A stretch of 64,000 nt of DNA, taken from positions 1-64,000 of the forward strand of contig JAFTPD010000007.1 of the NCBI GenBank assembly GCA_017463485.1. The letters are read 5' to 3'. This document shows, one piece after another, positions 60,928 through 64,000 of the stretch; the stretch's first letter is position 1; the number at the start of each line of letters is the position of its first letter. The stretch comes from Clostridia bacterium (lineage in GTDB: Bacteria; Bacillota; Clostridia; Oscillospirales; CAG-272). Position numbers and translations under genes: made by a program. The notes beneath the pieces are model-generated. The model made no database searches. It was not told the DNA's origin and was given only the letters and a program-made list of their open reading frames with translations.

Positions 60928-62594
60928 TGAAAGACAAGAAAAAAGCTATTTTCTCCGCCGTCACGGCAGGTATTATCCTCGCCGTAATTCTCCTGAACGT
61001 TGCCGCAAGCGCGCTAACGGGGATAAACCTGTGGTTTGTAGACAACACAGCCACAAAATATATTGATAGCTTTTACACTGACGACGGTCTGACTCCCCCA
61101 TCCTTTTACACCTTGCAGGCTTCAACCGCCGAGCTGCTGGAGAGCCACGCAATCCCCATGGTTGAGTCCGTCAACAGCGACAGAGCGGCGCGAGGTGAAG
61201 AGCCTATCAAGATAAATCTTATCTTTTGCAACGACCGCGACGTTTGGAATTCGACGGATTCCTCCCGTTATATTCTTTACACCGCGCTGCATCTGCAGAA
61301 AAAATTCCCCGACGCTATCTCCGTTTCCTTTATAAACGTGGAGCTTGACCCCTCGCTGGCTCAGCCATATAAGGTGACGTCATCCTCCAATATCTATTCC
61401 ACAAACGTTATCGTGGAATTCGGAACGGAGTTCCGCGTGCTCACCAAAAACGCCTTCTTTACCTTTAACGACGACAACACGATATGGGCATACTCGGGCG
61501 AAAAAGCCTTTTGCTCCAACATTCTTTCCGTAACGCAGGCAGAGTCGCCGATATGCTGTGTCACAACAAACCACGGCGAGCGGACGGACAAGATCCCCGA
61601 ATTTCTCAACCTCATTGAGAAGGCGGGATATATCGTGCAGTTTATTGACTTTGAAAAGGACGAGATCCCCGCGGATTGCCGTATCATCATCACCTACGAC
61701 CCGCAGGAGGATTTCAAGGGCTTTGGTAACCAGGGCGACACCGGAATATCCGAAATAGACAAGCTGGACAAATATCTTGACGGCGCGTTCTCTTATATGT
61801 TGTTCGTGGACAACGAAACCCCGAAACTTGCAAACCTTGAGGAATACCTTGAGGAGTGGGGCGTTTCTATTGACCGCGCAGAGGGCGAAAACTACACCGT
61901 CAGGGACACCGCCCGCCATATCGACAAGGACGGCTACGCCGTTATCGCGGATTACGCTACCCGCGGCACGGGCGCAAATCTTACCTCGGCTATGCGAAAC
62001 GCCCTCTATCCCGCCAAGGTAGTATTCCCCAACGCGACCTCCATCAGCTACTCCAAGAGCTATGATGAAACCGTCAAGGAGGCTGACGAAACTGAGGGCT
62101 TGCCCGCTTACACCTACGGCTCTTACTTCAAAAACGCCGTGTCGAGAAGCATGTACGACATCTTTACTGCGTCCCCCTCGGCTGTCGCGGAGGTTGGCGG
62201 CGAGCAGTACGAGATATCTACGTCACAAAATATATTCAAGCTTATGACGATCACCTCGGAGACGCGCATAGTTCAGGAGGGTAGCAGTGACACGCAGGGA
62301 CTCAATATTCCCTCCTACGTTGCAGTCTGTGCATCTACCGAGATCGTGTCCGACGAGCTTCTTTCATCCGCATCCTACGGCAACACCGACCTTATGCTCG
62401 CTTGCCTGCGAGGGATCGGCAGAGAGATAATTCCCGTGGATATTCCCTTTAAGGCTATGGTCGTTACCGAGATCGATTCGGAGGCATACACCCCCGACGG
62501 TGCGGTTGCCACCGCCATCTGCCTTGCGGTAATTCCTACGGCTGTTTGCTTCGGCGTGGGAATTTACGTCAACGTAAAGAGAAAGTACCTGTAA
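60924..62594 (+). CDS. GldG-like ABC auxiliary membrane protein, copy 2
   Basis: 556 residues. Same architecture as copy 1: N-terminal helix (ITAGIILAVILLNVAASALTG), outside domain with IKINLIFCNDRDVWNSTD and DCRIIITYDPQEDFKGFGNQGDTGISEIDKLDKYLDG, C-terminal helix. The phrase GTSGISEVDKLD of copy 1 recurs as GDTGISEIDKLD, so the two derive from one gene but have diverged widely. Two consecutive copies suggest a heteromeric surface complex. Confidence 0.85.
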   Translation: MMKDKKKAIFSAVTAGIILAVILLNVAASALTGINLWFVDNTATKYIDSFYTDDGLTPPSFYTLQASTAELLESHAIPMVESVNSDRAARGEEPIKINLIFCNDRDVWNSTDSSRYILYTALHLQKKFPDAISVSFINVELDPSLAQPYKVTSSSNIYSTNVIVEFGTEFRVLTKNAFFTFNDDNTIWAYSGEKAFCSNILSVTQAESPICCVTTNHGERTDKIPEFLNLIEKAGYIVQFIDFEKDEIPADCRIIITYDPQEDFKGFGNQGDTGISEIDKLDKYLDGAFSYMLFVDNETPKLANLEEYLEEWGVSIDRAEGENYTVRDTARHIDKDGYAVIADYATRGTGANLTSAMRNALYPAKVVFPNATSISYSKSYDETVKEADETEGLPAYTYGSYFKNAVSRSMYDIFTASPSAVAEVGGEQYEISTSQNIFKLMTITSETRIVQEGSSDTQGLNIPSYVAVCASTEIVSDELLSSASYGNTDLMLACLRGIGREIIPVDIPFKAMVVTEIDSEAYTPDGAVATAICLAVIPTAVCFGVGIYVNVKRKYL

Positions 62595-62652
62595 ATCAAA
62601 ACGTAATCACAGTGCGGCGCACGTTGCCGCCTGAAAGGAATGGAAGCATTTG

Positions 62653-64000
62653 ATGCAAAACGAAATTCACCTTATATTCAACCCCGGGCGGGGAGAGGTC
62701 GCTATCCGCTCCGTGACCGCAGTGCGCGGCGACAGAGTAGGCGCTCTGCCCGCTCCCGCCCGCAAGGGATACAGCTTTGAGGGCTGGTTTACCTTCCCCG
62801 AGGGCGCGGATATTCCCGCCGACGGCTTTGGCGGACGTGTGTTGCCCGAGCATATTGTGGACGACAGGCTGAGCGATGATACCGTGCTCTTTGCCCACTG
62901 GAAAAAGCTGACCCGCAAGGTCGGTCGTAAGACCTCTCTGCGCAACCAGAAGCGCGCTCTTATCGCTCTGGCGGCGGCTGTGGTCCTGCTTGTCGGCGCG
63001 TTGATATTTGTAAATTATATCGTTGATATATATACCTATACCGACGTCGACGGCGTGGAGTATACTCTCAAAAAGAGGGACGGAAAGTACGCCCTGTTCC
63101 TTGACGGAGAGCTTTGCGACATAAACCACGAAGGCTTTTATCAGACCAAAAGCGGCACGCTTCTTGACGTGGACGAGTCCACGGGCGATTACGAGATCTA
63201 CGCCGTAGTCCACACCGCACAGACAGAGGAGCTTGGTCACAATCGCCGCGTGCTTATGTTCAAGCAGCTTACCTACGATATGTCCTCCACCAAGGACGAA
63301 AGCAAGGTAATAAAAGAGATACGACTCAAAAACGAGTACGGCGAGATGACTCTTGTCCGCGGCGACAGCAACAGATTTTTTGTCGAGGGCCACGAAGGAC
63401 TTTTGCTTGACGACGAGCTGTTTGCTACCCTTGCATCCGCCTGCGGCTACACTATTTCCACTCACCGCTTGGCTGATCCCGTGAAAAATTCCGACGGCTC
63501 TGTTGACCTGTCTGAATACGGTCTTGTCAGCGAGCTTCGCACGAAAACCGAATATCCCGAAGGCACTGATGCCGAAACGGACGGCTCTCTTTCGGATATG
63601 GCAGGCGAGGGCGTGACGGTGGAATACATGTACGAGCCCACCAAATACACTATTACCACCATGACAGGTGATGAGTATACCGTCACCGTTGGCGACATGA
63701 CGCTGACGGGTAGCGGTTACTACGCTATGTACGAGGGCAGAGATACCGTTTACGTACTCAACGCCACCAACATTACCGCAGGAATGATGATCCCCGTCGA
63801 AGCACTTGTAGTGCCTACGATAGTGTATACTTCGTCCAATCAATATTATGACGTATCCGATTTCACCTATCGCTCGCATATTGACTACGACGAGATGTAC
63901 CTCGGACTTCTCTCCGAGCTTCTTGATGTGCCGCGCGAAGATCTGACCAACGCTACCGACGAGGAGCTTGCGCAGTACGAGAAGCAATACGACGAGATAA
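62653..64000 (+). CDS. DUF4340-type membrane protein with N-terminal InlB-repeat-like domain (cut by window edge)
   Basis: Open from ATG 62653 to the window end (449 codons visible). Residues about 3-80 read IHLIFNPGRGEVAIRS...LPAPARKGYSFEGWFTFPEG...DDTVLFAHWKK, which has the RKGYxFxGW...LxAHW pattern of an InlB/listeria-type repeat. A membrane helix at about 95-118 (ALIALAAAVVLLVGALIFVNYI) follows, then YTDVDGVEYTLKKRDGKYALFLDGE..., which I take as DUF4340, the usual last gene of Gld-type clusters. No signal peptide precedes the repeat, so it seems to lie inside the cell. Confidence 0.75.
   Translation, partial: MQNEIHLIFNPGRGEVAIRSVTAVRGDRVGALPAPARKGYSFEGWFTFPEGADIPADGFGGRVLPEHIVDDRLSDDTVLFAHWKKLTRKVGRKTSLRNQKRALIALAAAVVLLVGALIFVNYIVDIYTYTDVDGVEYTLKKRDGKYALFLDGELCDINHEGFYQTKSGTLLDVDESTGDYEIYAVVHTAQTEELGHNRRVLMFKQLTYDMSSTKDESKVIKEIRLKNEYGEMTLVRGDSNRFFVEGHEGLLLDDELFATLASACGYTISTHRLADPVKNSDGSVDLSEYGLVSELRTKTEYPEGTDAETDGSLSDMAGEGVTVEYMYEPTKYTITTMTGDEYTVTVGDMTLTGSGYYAMYEGRDTVYVLNATNITAGMMIPVEALVVPTIVYTSSNQYYDVSDFTYRSHIDYDEMYLGLLSELLDVPREDLTNATDEELAQYEKQYDEI

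Noticed and set aside
62596-63987. Long - strand open frame at the right end
   Set aside because: The + strand frame encodes a coherent membrane protein continuing the Gld operon; the - frame is its shadow.

Overview
The window looks like a chromosomal segment of an uncultured, endospore-forming, anaerobic Clostridia (Bacillota), probably gut or rumen. The reasons are spoIIR, ribonuclease Y, rlmB, an Oscillospiraceae-style TnpV/DUF6809 pair, Gram-positive lipoprotein signals, consensus TTGACA-17-TATAAT promoters, and a B12-independent glycyl-radical microcompartment. No tRNA, rRNA or CRISPR array was seen.

Layout. 1-1.2 kb: relics of a mobile element (partial gene, DUF6809, tnpV) and an array of small hairpins separated by ATTTCAC that ends in a promoter. 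1.2-7 kb: small membrane and zinc-ribbon proteins, each with its own promoter, then a polysaccharide deacetylase, a GNAT acetyltransferase and a CrtI-like FAD enzyme. 7.5-11.7 kb: rny (-), an HD-domain protein, TatD and a phosphoribosyltransferase. 11.8-18.3 kb (-): an operon of two ABC exporter half-transporters, an FGGY sugar kinase and an MFS transporter. 18.4-26 kb: a surface protein, a lipoprotein, an alpha-L-rhamnosidase gene broken by one stop codon, a LysR regulator and a CofE-like ligase. 26-33 kb: rlmB, a large acidic membrane protein resembling a dead P-type ATPase, and the two-gene radical SAM/DUF2344 unit. 33-38 kb: a pectin-binding-type lipoprotein and an RlmL-like methyltransferase, flanked by two inverted copies of a ~525-bp hairpin-rich element. 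38-53.7 kb: the microcompartment operon. 53.7-64 kb: spoIIR, a YmfI-like reductase, an Xre regulator divergent from a membrane protein, and a Gld-type ABC system (gldA, gldF, two gldG-like genes, DUF4340).

The microcompartment operon has 18 genes in one direction, from a strong promoter with a palindromic operator at 38.03 kb to a terminator at 53.65 kb. It encodes acetate kinase, class II aldolase, acylating aldehyde dehydrogenase, Zn alcohol dehydrogenase, four hexamer shell proteins, PduL, a pentamer vertex protein, PduS, PduT, a glycyl radical enzyme, its activase, PduU and EutP/PduV. It resembles the fucose/rhamnose 1,2-propanediol type (GRM5-like): sugar-1-phosphate to lactaldehyde, propanediol, propionaldehyde, then propanol plus propionyl-CoA, propionyl-phosphate and propionate with ATP. 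The last two genes encode a ParA-family ATPase and a small basic low-complexity protein. I read these as a McdAB-like positioning system for a catabolic microcompartment, the most interesting protein-level find.

Non-coding structure is unusually rich. There are five copies of a ~160-190-bp structured repeat (R1), each just downstream of a + strand gene, two of them inside the microcompartment operon. One contains a nested MITE. The two copies of the ~525-bp element (E) differ by changes that keep base pairing in several hairpins, as expected for a large structured RNA or a hairpin-dependent mobile element.

Limits: all calls are from reading the sequence; no database, folding or alignment program was run.
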